64,000 nucleotides of DNA from Fimbriiglobus ruber. GTDB taxonomy: Bacteria; Planctomycetota; Planctomycetia; Gemmatales; Gemmataceae. Each line of letters begins with the position of its first letter. Within the stretch, counting starts at the first letter, position 1. Where the stretch lies: contig NZ_NIDE01000014.1 in assembly GCF_002197845.1 (NCBI RefSeq), positions 806,001 to 870,000 of the forward strand. Reading direction: 5' to 3'. A program made the position numbers and the translations under genes. Of this stretch, positions 52,769-62,133 are shown in pieces. The notes under the pieces are model-generated. The model searched no databases. It saw only the letters and a list, made by a program, of their open reading frames with translations, and was not told the origin of the DNA.

Positions 52769-53521
52769 ATGATGCCGCTACCGAAACGCTGTGTCGCCGA
52801 GTTCCTGGGAACGTTCTGGCTGGTATTCGGGGGCTGCGGCAGCGCGGTCCTGGCCGCCAAGGTTCTGCTCACCGAAGGATCGACGCCGATCAACATCGGG
52901 ATCGGCCTCGTCGGGGTCAGTCTGGCGTTCGGGCTGACGGTCATGACGATGGCGTACGCCATCGGCCACATCTCCGGGTGCCACCTGAACCCGGCCGTCA
53001 CGCTCGGCCTGGTCGCCGGCGGGCGGTTCAAGGCCGTCGAGGCAATCCCGTACATCGTTGTTCAGGTGGCCGGTGCCGCCGCCGCGGCGTGGGTGCTGTT
53101 CGTCATCGCCTCCGGTCAGCCCAAGTTCTTCATCGACACGACCGCGGCCGGGGCGTTCGCGACCAACGGGTTCGCGGACCGGTCGCCCGGCGGGTATTCG
53201 ATGCAAGCGTGCTTTTTGAGCGAAGCCCTACTGACCTTTTTCTTTTTGCTCATCATTCTGGGCTCGACCGACCGGCGGGCCCCGGGCGGGTTCGCCCCGC
53301 TCCCGATCGGGCTCGGCCTCACGCTGATTCACTTGATCGGGATTCCGGTCACGAACCTGTCGGTCAACCCGGCCCGGAGTACCGGCCCGGCTCTGGTCGT
53401 CGGCGGTGAAGCGCTGACTCAACTCTGGCTCTTCTGGGCCGCCCCGATCGCCGGGGCCGTGCTGGCCGGCATCGTTTACCGGGCCGTCTTCTCGGAGGAA
53501 TCCGCGCCAGCGGCGAAGTGA
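52769..53521 (+). CDS. aqpZ: Aquaporin (MIP family, AqpZ-like)
   Basis: The 250-residue inner-membrane channel has six helices. The start is ATG at 52769 (a second follows at 52772), with GAGG upstream. The two pore NPA boxes are present: HLNPAVTLG (NPA 74-76) and SVNPARSTG (NPA 200-202). The N-terminal [20 protein letters not shown] and [20 protein letters not shown] fit the water-selective subgroup. The Arg in NPARS and the selectivity His (LIHLIG) support water transport. It is one gene long, with no partner. The AqpZ symbol is by family resemblance. Confidence 0.95.
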   Translation: MMPLPKRCVAEFLGTFWLVFGGCGSAVLAAKVLLTEGSTPINIGIGLVGVSLAFGLTVMTMAYAIGHISGCHLNPAVTLGLVAGGRFKAVEAIPYIVVQVAGAAAAAWVLFVIASGQPKFFIDTTAAGAFATNGFADRSPGGYSMQACFLSEALLTFFFLLIILGSTDRRAPGGFAPLPIGLGLTLIHLIGIPVTNLSVNPARSTGPALVVGGEALTQLWLFWAAPIAGAVLAGIVYRAVFSEESAPAAK

Positions 53522-53691
53522 CGCCGTAACGCAACGACTCGCGGATTGAGGGATTGTGCTGTTCATACGGCCGACGACCGTGGTCCGGCGGACGGGGAGG
53601 GCGCGGTGGAACGGGAGGGGCGGCGCCTGCGCCCGGGCGAACACCCGGCCGACCCGTTCGCGCGCCGGCCGCGGGTGAGTAGAATGATGAA

Positions 53692-55131
53692 ATGAACGCA
53701 CACCAGACCACGCCTCAACCGGCCCGCGCCCACGAGCCGACGCTCACCTTTTGGGGCGCGGCTTCCTCCGTCAGCGGGTCGATGCACCTGCTCGAAGCGG
53801 GGAACACCAAGATCCTACTCGACTGCGGCCTCCACCAGGGCCGCCGCGAGGAGGCGCGGGAGCGGAACAGCCACTTCCCGTTCCACCCCCACCAGATCGA
53901 CGCCGTCGTCATCAGCCACGCCCACATCGACCACTGCGGGAACCTGCCGACGCTCGTCCGCCAGGGGTTCTCCGGGCCGGTTCTGTGTACGCCGCCGACC
54001 CGCGACCTGCTCAAGGTGATGCTCACCGACTCGGCCAAGATTCAGGAAGAAGAGGCCGCCCACCTGAACATCGCCCGGAACTACGCGGAGCCGTGGGTCC
54101 AGCCGCTGTACACGATCCACGACGTCGAGCGAGCCCTCGACCAGGCGATCTCCGTCCCGTACGGCAAGGAGACCGAGGCCGGCCGCGGGGTCCGGTTCAA
54201 GTTCATCGAGGCCGGGCACATTCTCGGGTCGGCCATCGTCCACCTCACGGCCGACGGTCCCGTTCGCCCGCGAACGCTGACGTTCAGCGGCGACCTCGGC
54301 CGCCGTGGGATGCCGCTGCTCAAGCCGGCCGCCCCGGTGCCCCCGGCCGACATGGTCGTGAGCGAGAGTACCTACGGGAACCGGTTCCACGCCCCGATCG
54401 ACGGGACGGTCGAGAAACTGTACGAGACGGTCCGGAACACGGTCGCGCGGGAGGGGAAGGTACTCATCCCCGCGTTCAGCCTCGGCCGCACGCAACTGAT
54501 CGTCCACTTCCTCCAGCGCGGGCTCCGCGCCGGGCTCGTGCCGAAAGTGCCGATCTTCGTCGATAGCCCGCTCGCGTCCGACATCGCGGACGTCTACCGG
54601 GCGCACCCGAACAGCCTCGACGCGGAAGCGAGCGCGGCGGTCCGCGAGGGGCACGGCGTCCTCGGCGGGGACGGGGTGGTCAACGTCCGGTCGTTCGAGG
54701 AGAGCTTGCGGCTGACGACGCGGCCGGGGCCGGCCATCATCATCGCGTCGAGCGGCATGTGCGACGCCGGCCGCATCCTGGGGCACCTGAAGCAGCACGT
54801 GGACGACCCGCGGTGTACGGTGATCCTGGTGAGTTACCAGGCCCCGGGGACGAACGGCCGCCGTTTGTTGGAGCAGAAGCCGACGATCCGGTTGCTCGGC
54901 CGCGAGTGGAACAAGTGGATCGACGTGGTCCACCTCGAAGGGTTCAGCGGCCACGCGGACCGGACGGACTTCCTGGCGTACCTGTCACCACTGGTGGGCA
55001 AGGTCGGCAAGGTGCGGTTGATCCACGGCGAGCGCGAGCAAGCGGAGTCGCTGGCCGGGGCGCTGCGCGAGGCCGGGTTCGCGGACGTGGGCGTCCCGCT
55101 ACCGGGCGACCGGGAGTCGCTGTACTCGTAG
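53692..55131 (+). CDS. Beta-CASP metallo-beta-lactamase-fold ribonuclease-like protein
   Basis: The 479-residue protein starts at the ATG at 53692. MBL motif 2 is SHAHIDHCG (His76, His78, Asp80, His81). Others are GHILGSAIVHL, TFSGDLGRRGMPLL with the third metal ligand Asp, and ESTYGNRFH. The beta-CASP insert follows: LIPAFSLGRTQLIVHFLQ, PIFVDSPLASDIADVYRAHP, IIIASSGMCDAGRILGHLKQ and VHLEGFSGHADRTDFLAYL. This is the RNA-processing CPSF-type family (Ysh1-like). It is expected to cleave RNA with two zinc ions in the cytoplasm. The gene is complete and 30 bases upstream of the first Uma2 gene. Confidence 0.93.
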   Translation: MNAHQTTPQPARAHEPTLTFWGAASSVSGSMHLLEAGNTKILLDCGLHQGRREEARERNSHFPFHPHQIDAVVISHAHIDHCGNLPTLVRQGFSGPVLCTPPTRDLLKVMLTDSAKIQEEEAAHLNIARNYAEPWVQPLYTIHDVERALDQAISVPYGKETEAGRGVRFKFIEAGHILGSAIVHLTADGPVRPRTLTFSGDLGRRGMPLLKPAAPVPPADMVVSESTYGNRFHAPIDGTVEKLYETVRNTVAREGKVLIPAFSLGRTQLIVHFLQRGLRAGLVPKVPIFVDSPLASDIADVYRAHPNSLDAEASAAVREGHGVLGGDGVVNVRSFEESLRLTTRPGPAIIIASSGMCDAGRILGHLKQHVDDPRCTVILVSYQAPGTNGRRLLEQKPTIRLLGREWNKWIDVVHLEGFSGHADRTDFLAYLSPLVGKVGKVRLIHGEREQAESLAGALREAGFADVGVPLPGDRESLYS

Positions 55132-55160
55132 AGATCGGCCTGTTCGGGAGGAGGCAAGCC

Positions 55161-55936
55161 ATGAGCGCGGTTGTGTCGCCGGTGCCGCCGGGCGTCGTGT
55201 TTCCCGATTCGGACGGCAAACCGATGTCCGAGAACACCAAGCAGTACGAGTGCATCGTTACCCTCAAGGGGAACGTCGAGGCGGTCCTCCCGGACACCGC
55301 GTTCGTGGCCGGGGACAACCTGATCTACCCGGACCCGACGGACCCGGGGGTGTGCCAGGCGCCGGACGTGTACGTGGCGTTCGGCCGCCCCGGGGGCACC
55401 GCGGGAGTTACAAGGTGTGGGAGGAAGGGGGCGTCTTCCCGCAGGTCATCTTCGAGGTCCTGTCGCCGTCGAACACGGCGGCCGAGATGCGCCGCAAGCG
55501 GGCGTTCTACGAGCACCACGGGGCCGACGAGTACTACGAGTACGACCCGGACACGGGTGGGTGGGACGGGTGGGTGCGGGCCGCGGCGACCGGCCGGTGG
55601 GCGGCCGTCGAGATGGACGAACACGTGAGCCCGCGGGTCGGCATCCGGTTCGCAGTACGGGACGAGCTGACCGTCTTCCGGCCGGACGGCAGGCGTTTCT
55701 TCTCGTTCCAAGAAATCAACGAGCGAATGGAGGCGGCCGAGCGGCAAGTCGCCGCCGAGCGGAAACAGAAAGAGGCGGCCGAGCGACGGGCCGAGACCGA
55801 GCGGAAGCAGAAAGAGGCCGAGCGGAAGCAGAAGGAAGCCGAGCGGAAACGGGCGGTTACGGCGGAGACGGAGGCAGAGCGCTTGCGAGCCCTACTGCGT
55901 GCCGCCGGCATCGACTCGAATGCAAGTGAGCCGTAA
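55161..55936 (+). pseudogene. Uma2-family (PD-(D/E)xK) restriction-endonuclease-like protein, first copy, frameshifted
   Basis: The ATG at 55161 has GGAGGAGG upstream. The first frame reads FPDSDGKPMSENTKQYECIV, NLIYPDPTDPGVCQAPDVYV and AFGRP. At C4G5 (55388-55396) it fails, and the next frame continues GSYKVWEEGGVFPQVIFEVL, then SPSNTAAEMRRKRAFYEHHG and ADEYYEYDPDTGGWDGWV. The tail has Lys/Glu-rich repeats ERKQKEAERK, then ETEAERLRALLRAAG to 55936. One added C rejoins RP-RGHRGSYK. The fold is Uma2 (D, E-V-L, K). It is nearly identical to the copy at 56630-57399. Confidence 0.88.
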
Positions 55937-56025
55937 TCGATCGCACGGCTCGTTCCGTGTCCTCGAACTGGACAGATGGGTGTCGGTCGCATCAGGGATG
56001 CCTCGTCGGCCGGGGTAGGCGAACG

Positions 56026-56457
56026 ATGATGCAAGTTCGATCACTTATTTGGCTGAGGGTAGCCGTACTCGTCACCGCATTTACGCTGTACATCGTTGCG
56101 TGCGCCCTCCCGGCAGCCGCGTTCAGCGTTGCCAGCAACGACAGTATCGCTTACGGGTTGGGCCTCCTGCTGTGCGGTTGGATTGACGGACCGCAAGCGT
56201 TCCTGCCGTGGTCGTCCAATTTCCTCTGGCTGATCGCGGCGGCATTGCTTGTGGTGGGTCAGCCGAAGTTGGGGTGGGTCTTCTCGATGTTCGGCCTGCT
56301 GTTCGCGAGCCGGGTGCTTTTACCGTACCCCGGTGCTGTGTTATTGGAGGCCAAGTATTGGTGGCTGGGAAGCCACGTGGCGATGGCCACGGGAAGTACA
56401 ACGGCGTGCGTCTGGTCGTGGCTGTGCGACCCACCACGGAACGACTCCGTGCCGTGA
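56026..56457 (+). CDS. Small multi-TM membrane protein
   Basis: The 143-residue protein starts at the ATG at 56026 (a second ATG follows). Hydrophobic segments are VAVLVTAFTLYIVACALPAA, AYGLGLLLCGWIDGPQAFLP, FLWLIAAALLVVGQPKLGWV and FGLLFASRVLLPYPGAVLLE. This resembles small planctomycete membrane proteins with YIVACALPAA near the N-terminus. Function is unknown. It sits between the two Uma2 copies, so it may be carried with the duplication. Confidence 0.6.
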   Translation: MMQVRSLIWLRVAVLVTAFTLYIVACALPAAAFSVASNDSIAYGLGLLLCGWIDGPQAFLPWSSNFLWLIAAALLVVGQPKLGWVFSMFGLLFASRVLLPYPGAVLLEAKYWWLGSHVAMATGSTTACVWSWLCDPPRNDSVP

Positions 56458-56629
56458 GAGCGGTGAGACGACGGAGTTAAGCTGTCGGGCGCGTCGGCCG
56501 CCGTAAGCCGCTGTGCGGATCGATGGTTCGCGAGCCCTTCCCGCGTGTGGCAGTCTCACGAGACGTCAGCTGTAATTTTCGGGCGCCACCTGGGAAGATG
56601 TCGGTGTCGTTTGCGAGGAGGTGTGAGCC

Positions 56630-57399
56630 GTGAGCGCAGTGACATCGCCGGTGCCGCCGGGCGTCGTGTTTCCCGATTCGGACGGCAAACCGATGTCCGA
56701 GAACACCAAGCAGTACGAGTGCATCGTTACCCTCAAGGGGAACGTCGAGGCGGTCCTCCCGGACACCGCGTTCGTGGCCGGGGACAACCTGATCTACCCG
56801 GACCCGACGGACCCGGGGGTGTGCCAGGCGCCGGACGTGTACGTGGCGTTCGGCCGCCCCGGGGGCACCGCGGGAGTTACAAGGTGTGGGAGGAAGGGGG
56901 CGTCTTCCCGCAGGTCATCTTCGAGGTCCTGTCGCCGTCGAACACGGCGGCCGAGATGCGCCGCAAGCGGGCGTTCTACGAGCACCACGGGGCCGACGAG
57001 TACTACGAGTACGACCCGGACACGGGTGGGTGGGACGGGTGGGTGCGGGCCGCGGCGACCGGCCGGTGGGCGGCCGTCGAGATGGACGAACACGTGAGCC
57101 CGCGGGTCGGCATCCGGTTCGCAGTACGGGACGAGCTGACCGTCTTCCGGCCGGACGGCAGCCCGTTCGACTCGTTTCAGGAAATCGACCGGCAACGCGC
57201 CGCCGAACGACGGCGGGCCGAAACCGCCGAGCGGCAAGTCGCGGCCGAACGGAAGCAGAAAGAGGCCGAGCGAAAACAGAAAGAAGCTGAGCGGAAGCAG
57301 AAAGAAGCCGAGCGGAAACGGGCCGTCACGGCGGAGACGGAGGCCGAGCGCTTGCGAGCCCTACTGCGGGCCGCCGGCATCGACCCGGATAAACATTGA
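56630..57399 (+). pseudogene. Uma2-family protein, second copy, same frameshift
   Basis: A GTG at 56630 with GAGGAGG upstream gives the same N-terminus except at a few positions. It breaks at C4G5 (56857-56865), exactly as in the first copy, and continues GSYKVWEEGG to 57399. The copies are close to identical over about 510 bases (55177-55690 and 56646-57159), including the frameshift. They diverge in the tail, where this copy has FDSFQEIDRQRAAERRRAET and more AERKQKE repeats. Recent duplication or gene conversion after the frameshift, or a sequence-specific read error, would explain the shared break. Confidence 0.88.
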
Positions 57400-57630
57400 G
57401 TCATCGCCGAGCCTGGCCGGATCGGTGACATACTCGCGGCATGGGAGGCGATCCACCGCCGGTACGCTGGGATCTGGTTGTACGGACCGGACTCTTGGTA
57501 TCAGACCCGCGAGTCCTTCATCGAGATGTGCAGCCGGGCTTGAGGTTTTGTCGTAACAAACTCCACCTCCTGCCAGTTCCTTCGCCGCTATATCGGTTTG
57601 TTGGCGCGAAGGGGATATCAAGTCGGTCCG

Positions 57631-58269
57631 CTACGCCTTCTTTTTCGCCTTCCGTTCCTTCTTCACCTTCGGCTTGATCGCCGGGATCTCGGCGTTGGAA
57701 ACGTGCATCTCGCGCAGCTTCTTTCTGGCCCGCGACAGCAGGGCGCCGATCGTGTTGACGGGGATGTTGAGTTCGGTGCTGATCTCTTCGTACGTCCGCC
57801 CTTCCAGGTAAAAGAGGCGGACGACTTCCCGGTCTTTGCCGGACAGGCGTCGCAGCAGCGACTCGACCTCGTCCAAACTTTCCATGCCCTTCTGGGCGGC
57901 CGGGCTGTCGTCCGGGAGTTCGATCGGGGTCTTCACGTCCCCCTTGCGGATCGCCTCGCGGACCGTCTGCCGACGGTTCAACTCGTGGATGCAAATTCGC
58001 CGGGCAATGACGGTTAGATACGTCGCGAGGTTGGCCTGCCCGCGGAACTGGCGGAGGACTTTGTAATCCTCGGCGACGATTTGCAACAACACCTCGGCCG
58101 CGATGTCTTCGACGTCCTCGGGGTTGACGCGGGCACTGCGGAGGTGCGAGGTGTGTTGGATGACGTGGTAAATGAGACTCAGGAACCGGTCCACGAAGTC
58201 GTTCCACGATCCGGGCTGCTTGGTCAGGCAGCGCTGGAGCAAGTCGCGGTCGATTGGCGTCAGCGACAC
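57631..58269 (-). CDS. ECF-like RNA polymerase sigma factor
   Basis: The 212-residue protein starts at a GTG (58269) with GAGGGG upstream. A longer frame to 58356 is possible, but the conserved planctomycete start SLTPIDRDLLQRCL is here. Region 2: DFVDRFLSLIYHVIQHTSHL, EDVEDIAAEVLLQIVAEDYK and LRQFRGQANLATYLTVIARR. Region 4: SLDEVESLLRRLSGKDREVV, RLFYLEGRTYEEISTELNI, NTIGALLSRARKKL (helix-turn-helix). A Lys-rich tail (KVKKERKAKKKA) follows. The target promoters are unknown. Confidence 0.9.
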   Translation of the reverse strand: MSLTPIDRDLLQRCLTKQPGSWNDFVDRFLSLIYHVIQHTSHLRSARVNPEDVEDIAAEVLLQIVAEDYKVLRQFRGQANLATYLTVIARRICIHELNRRQTVREAIRKGDVKTPIELPDDSPAAQKGMESLDEVESLLRRLSGKDREVVRLFYLEGRTYEEISTELNIPVNTIGALLSRARKKLREMHVSNAEIPAIKPKVKKERKAKKKA

Positions 58270-58569
58270 GGCGGGAACCCCTCGTGGCGTGCGGGAGAGC
58301 CTGTTCCCCGGAACCATCCCAGCGGCCAGGCGGCGCGACCAGCGGATGCGAGTCATCTCCGCTTACCCCCATTTTACCTGCGCCCGCACCGCCGGCATAG
58401 TCTGCCGCGTCACGGGCCGCACTTTTCGTCCCGGTCGGGGCGGCGCCTTCGTACCTTCAATAAGAGGTACAGGCCCGGAAGGAACTCTTTACACGCGCAC
58501 TTTTTGCTTCCGCCCCCCGTGCGGCGGGTGTACCCTCCTTAAACACCCTTTTCCCGCCGGAGTCCCGCC

Positions 58570-59322
58570 GTGCAACCCTCCCGTCGCGAATTTTCCGCCC
58601 GACTGTTCGGATCGCTCGTCGCTTATGGCCTGGTCGAAACCCTCTGGACCCGCGACCTCTTCGCCGACGCGATCAAGCCGGCCATCGGCGACTGGTTCCG
58701 CGAACTGGTCACGATGACCAAGGATCTCCGCGGCCGAAAGTTGTCGGACCTGGAGTTCCAAACCAAGATGGAAGACCTGTACCGCCGGGTCGATCTCACG
58801 GCGCTGGCGGGCCTCGTCAAACTCGACGAGATCGAGAAGAAGACGAAACTCCCGGAAAACGGGGCCGCGAGCCTGGGCTTCGACCTGAGCCGGGTCGAGG
58901 GGTTGCCGCGGGAGGTCGAGTTCGGCAAGCAAATTTTCGGCTGCCGGAAGGACCGGTCGATCGTGCCGCACGGGCACGCGAACATGTGTACCGGGTTCAT
59001 CGTGTTAAAAGGGAAGTGGCTCGGCCGGCACTACGATAAGGTCGAGACGCAGAAGGACCACTACGTGGTCAAGCCGACCATCAACCGCGAGTTCGGCCCT
59101 GGCGACCTGTCGACCATCTCGGACCACAAGGACAACGTCCACTGGTTCAAGGCAGTGTCGGATACCGCGTACATCTTCAACGTCCATGTCACCGGCTACG
59201 ACCCGGACATGAGCGGCGGCTCCGGCCGGCTCTACCTCGATCCGGACGGCGAGAAGCTGTCAGGCGGCCTGATCCGGGCGGCGAAGATGTCGTCCACCGA
59301 GTGCCACAAGAAATATGGCTGA
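58570..59322 (+). CDS. Cupin-like protein, Tat-like N-terminus
   Basis: A GTG at 58570 gives 250 residues. An N-terminal SRREFSARLFGSLVAYGLVE resembles a twin-arginine signal (S-R-R-x-F), so export is possible. The C-terminal half has IVPHGHANMCTGFIVLKGKW, then HYVVKPTINREFGPGDLSTI and DNVHWFKAVSDTAYIFNVHV. This resembles the His-x-His and later His of RmlC-like cupins. No enzyme family was recognised with certainty. The preceding helical part (MTKDLRGRKLSDLEFQTKME) has no match. It is divergent from the sigma factor, about 300 bases upstream. Confidence 0.6.
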   Translation: MQPSRREFSARLFGSLVAYGLVETLWTRDLFADAIKPAIGDWFRELVTMTKDLRGRKLSDLEFQTKMEDLYRRVDLTALAGLVKLDEIEKKTKLPENGAASLGFDLSRVEGLPREVEFGKQIFGCRKDRSIVPHGHANMCTGFIVLKGKWLGRHYDKVETQKDHYVVKPTINREFGPGDLSTISDHKDNVHWFKAVSDTAYIFNVHVTGYDPDMSGGSGRLYLDPDGEKLSGGLIRAAKMSSTECHKKYG

Positions 59323-59367
59323 GCGAGAACCGGACACTTTGGGAGCGGAAGTGCTTGACGAAGTGGG

Positions 59368-59820
59368 TTACTTTGCCGTGGGCTGAGACGCAGGAACCGG
59401 CCCGCGCTGTCCACACTGCTCGGGAACGGCTGTTAGTCCCAATTTTCGCATCGCGGCCACGAATCGATCGCGATCCACTCGATAAGAATGTCGCCCGTCG
59501 TAATATTCGTAATAACGGTCGTCATGCCCCGGCAAGAACCCGAGCCGCACGGATTCACCAGATCGCCGAGTTAGTACCAGTTCTCCCGTATCTATACACA
59601 TGTGCGGCTTGGGTGGATCGGCCGTCGGGGACAGGGCAGCCAGAACCGCCTCAATGACAGCCGGATCGTCGGACGATACCCAATCTGGGGGCGCCCAATC
59701 CACATTCAAGCGAGCGTCCACTCGCTCCACGTCATCGACGGTGAGTGTGTGGGCTTGCGGCGAATGCGACCGACCGCACCCGAGGAGGATCAACAACGCC
59801 AACAGGGTCAGCGAGCGCAC
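59368..59820 (-). CDS. Small lipoprotein of unknown function
   Basis: The 150-residue protein starts at the GTG at 59820, preferred over one nine codons upstream because GGAGG sits just before it and the lipobox then comes early (LTLLALLILLGCGRSH, Cys about 15). The mature part has VDDVERVDARLNVDWAPPDW and ELVLTRRSGESVRLGFLPGH. YYEYYDGRHSYRVDRDRFVA follows. Nothing was recognised. It follows the small gene at 59847-60137 by 26 bases and may share its transcript. Confidence 0.6.
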   Translation of the reverse strand: MRSLTLLALLILLGCGRSHSPQAHTLTVDDVERVDARLNVDWAPPDWVSSDDPAVIEAVLAALSPTADPPKPHMCIDTGELVLTRRSGESVRLGFLPGHDDRYYEYYDGRHSYRVDRDRFVAAMRKLGLTAVPEQCGQRGPVPASQPTAK

Positions 59821-59846
59821 AACTCCTCCAATTGCATTCGACGCCA

Positions 59847-60137
59847 CTAAGGAATCACTTCATAGACCGCTTTCGTTTCACAGCTATCGTGCGGGTCCGT
59901 GTACTCTTCAGTTTTTGCCACGAGTCCGGCTCGTTCCAGCGCGTCAAAGTCGGTCCGTGACCACCCCTGAGGTAGTGATAATGAGACGTCTTGACCGCCG
60001 ATAATGACCCAATGGTAAAGGCCGTACGGTAAATAACCAAGCCATTCGGAATAGTAGACGATGCGTCGGTCTGCTTTCGTACTAACCATTTTCCGGAGGC
60101 ATTCAAACAGATCGGATTGCAACGTGGTCAGGAGCAT
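59847..60137 (-). CDS. Hypothetical protein
   Basis: The 96-residue protein starts at the ATG at 60137 (TTG at 60143 is the alternative). It is rich in aromatic residues: FECLRKMVSTKADRRIVYYS, EWLGYLPYGLYHWVIIGG, then WSRTDFDALERAGLVAKTEE. It has no membrane helix or signal. Short length and lack of a clear ribosome-binding site lower confidence. It lies upstream of the small lipoprotein gene in the same orientation. Confidence 0.5.
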   Translation of the reverse strand: MLLTTLQSDLFECLRKMVSTKADRRIVYYSEWLGYLPYGLYHWVIIGGQDVSLSLPQGWSRTDFDALERAGLVAKTEEYTDPHDSCETKAVYEVIP

Positions 60138-60244
60138 CAGCAATCAGAGCAAAGTGTTCGCCGCGTTTTTCAGCCCGGCCCTGTCGGCACGAGTCGAAAA
60201 AGGTCGATGCCGAAATTGTACCGCGGGAAGGTTTCGCATCAATG

Positions 60245-60285
60245 AAGAAGGGGGCGGCGGTCACTCTGACCGCCGCCCCCTTCTT
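60245..60285. terminator. Bidirectional hairpin terminator downstream of the FabF-like gene
   Basis: A perfect 18-bp stem (AAGAAGGGGGCGGCGGTC and complement) with loop ACTCT lies 15 bases past the FabF stop. The stem begins and ends in A/T-rich steps, so termination in the minus direction is likely. Confidence 0.8.
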
Positions 60286-60299
60286 GAGTCATTATCTCG

Positions 60300-61586
60300 C
60301 TACGCCGCCGCCATGACCAACGCGCCGTTCTGCCCGCCGAAGCCGAAACTCGTGGATAGCCCGTATTTCACCGGCGTTTCCCGCGCCGTGTTGGGCACGT
60401 AGTCGAGGTCGCAAGCCGGGTCGGGGTGGGTCAGGTTGATGGTCGGGGGTAAGACCTGGGTCTTCAGACTCATCGACAGGGCCGCCGCCTCGATCGCGCC
60501 GGCCGCCCCGATCGAGTGGCCGATCATCGACTTGATCGACGACAGCTTCAGCTCGCTCGCCCGGTTCCCGAACACCCGCTTCACCGCGGCCGTCTCCATC
60601 ATGTCGTTGAGTCGCGTACTCGTGCCGTGGGCGTTGATGTAGCCGACGTCCCGGTGGTCGATCCGGGCCTCGTGGAGCGCGGAGCTGATCGCGCGGGCGC
60701 CGCCGCGGCCCTGCGGGTCCGGCTTCGTCACCGAGTAGGCGTCGAAGCTGCTGCCGAACCCGAGTACCTCGGCGTAAATCTCGGCCCCCCGCGCCTTCGC
60801 CCGCTCGTACTCTTCCAGCATCAGAACCGCGGCCCCCTCGCTGATGACGAAACCGTCACGCAGCCGGTCGAACGGGCGCGAGAGTTCGTCTGCCGGTCGG
60901 TCGGCCGTGGTGAGGGTGCCGAGGGAGGAATAGCCGAGCAGGAGCAGCGGGTCGATCCGGCTGTCGGCTCCGCCGGCCAGCATGACGTCCGCCTCGTCGT
61001 GGGCGACCAGCCGGAATGCCTCGCCGATCGCCTGCGTCCCCGCCACGCACGCCGTCACGATCGTGTTGTTCGGCCCTTGGGCGTTGAACGCCATCGACAC
61101 GTGGGCTGCCACCATGTTCGGCAGGTGCTTGAGCAGCCAGAGTGGGAACAGCGGCGACGAATCCCGGGCCGCCGGGAGCTTGGTCGGGTCGAATTCGCCG
61201 TTCTCGGACAGCGACCGCGACAGGATCGGGCCGAGTTCGGCCAGGTCGACCGGCACCATCCCGGTGCCCATGACCACGCCCACCCGCTCGTGATTCTCGG
61301 CCGTCATGTCGAGGCCGGAGTCGATCACCGCCAGCCCGGCCGCGCCCACGCCGAATCGCGCAGCCCGGCCCATCACCTTGAGCGATTTTTTTCCCGCTTC
61401 CGGCACGTACGGCGACGGGTCGAACTCGTGGACTTCGCCGGCCATTCGCACCGGGTGTTTGGACGCGTCGAACGAGCGGATCGGCCGGATGCCGCTCACG
61501 CCGTTGACGCACGCGGACCAGAATTCGGACCGGCCGATTCCGTTCGAAGCGACGACGCCGATTCCCGTTACTACGACTCTACGCAT
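60300..61586 (-). CDS. fabF: Beta-ketoacyl-ACP synthase II-like (FabF) protein
   Basis: The 428-residue enzyme starts at the ATG at 61586 with AGGGGG eight bases upstream; a GTG nine bases earlier is also possible. It elongates acyl chains by condensing malonyl-ACP. Catalytic Cys180 lies in TACVAGTQAIGE, His320 in INAHGTSTRLND and His357 in SIKSMIGHSIGAAGA, followed by a Gly-rich end. The N-terminal RRVVVTGIGVVASNGIG is typical. The only neighbours are small proteins, so it may be a dedicated rather than the housekeeping synthase. The symbol is by homology only. Confidence 0.92.
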   Translation of the reverse strand: MRRVVVTGIGVVASNGIGRSEFWSACVNGVSGIRPIRSFDASKHPVRMAGEVHEFDPSPYVPEAGKKSLKVMGRAARFGVGAAGLAVIDSGLDMTAENHERVGVVMGTGMVPVDLAELGPILSRSLSENGEFDPTKLPAARDSSPLFPLWLLKHLPNMVAAHVSMAFNAQGPNNTIVTACVAGTQAIGEAFRLVAHDEADVMLAGGADSRIDPLLLLGYSSLGTLTTADRPADELSRPFDRLRDGFVISEGAAVLMLEEYERAKARGAEIYAEVLGFGSSFDAYSVTKPDPQGRGGARAISSALHEARIDHRDVGYINAHGTSTRLNDMMETAAVKRVFGNRASELKLSSIKSMIGHSIGAAGAIEAAALSMSLKTQVLPPTINLTHPDPACDLDYVPNTARETPVKYGLSTSFGFGGQNGALVMAAA

Positions 61587-62133
61587 GATGGCCACCCCCT
61601 ACCGCTCGAACCGTCCGTGTTGCTAAGGTTGCCCCCCGGATGCGAACCGCGAACCCCGTTCGATGACACCTACAGTAAATTAGGTGCCGAAACTGCGCAT
61701 CCGGTTGCAAATTCGTTACTATCCGCAGAGCCCGCAAATTTCCCAAATTAACCCTACGATGTACCCTACGTCGAAAACCAGTGCTATTCAACAGTTCCGG
61801 CCAACAGGTTTCGCCGGATCGTGAGAGGCGGTTCGCACAGTCCTTGCGGACGGAAAGACCGCGCAGCGTGGAGCATTTTGAGGGAATGGAATTTGTTAGA
61901 ACGGGGAGCGAACATACTGGTGGGGGGATCGATCACGGCGCACGGTCGGGCCAGATATCGCAGCCGCGCGATGGCGGGTGCAAAGGTCACATCCTGTGAC
62001 GGCCGCCGGGACTGCGGCGCCCGCTCCGTGCCCTTTCCGCGCGGGAAGCTTTTGCCCGGTTTTCCGAGCAACGTTATAATCTGTCTGTGGTATCCCGCGT
62101 GGCGCGGCGTCCAGGACCAAGGACTCACACCCG
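61587..62133. other. Intergenic region between FabF-like and NfeD-like genes
   Basis: The stretch of 547 bases between divergent starts has an AT-rich part at about 61660-61790 that is the likeliest promoter zone for the minus-strand gene. Short frames on both strands lack family features. No hairpin, repeat or RNA was recognised. The plus-strand gene is preceded by AAGGA about ten bases from its ATG. Confidence 0.35.

Noticed and set aside
55388-55396. Programmed frameshift at CCCCGGGGG in Uma2
   Set aside because: The heptamer does not fit a canonical X-XXY-YYZ slip site and the other breaks are at unrelated strings, so a common recoding signal is not supported. It is kept only as a minor possibility.
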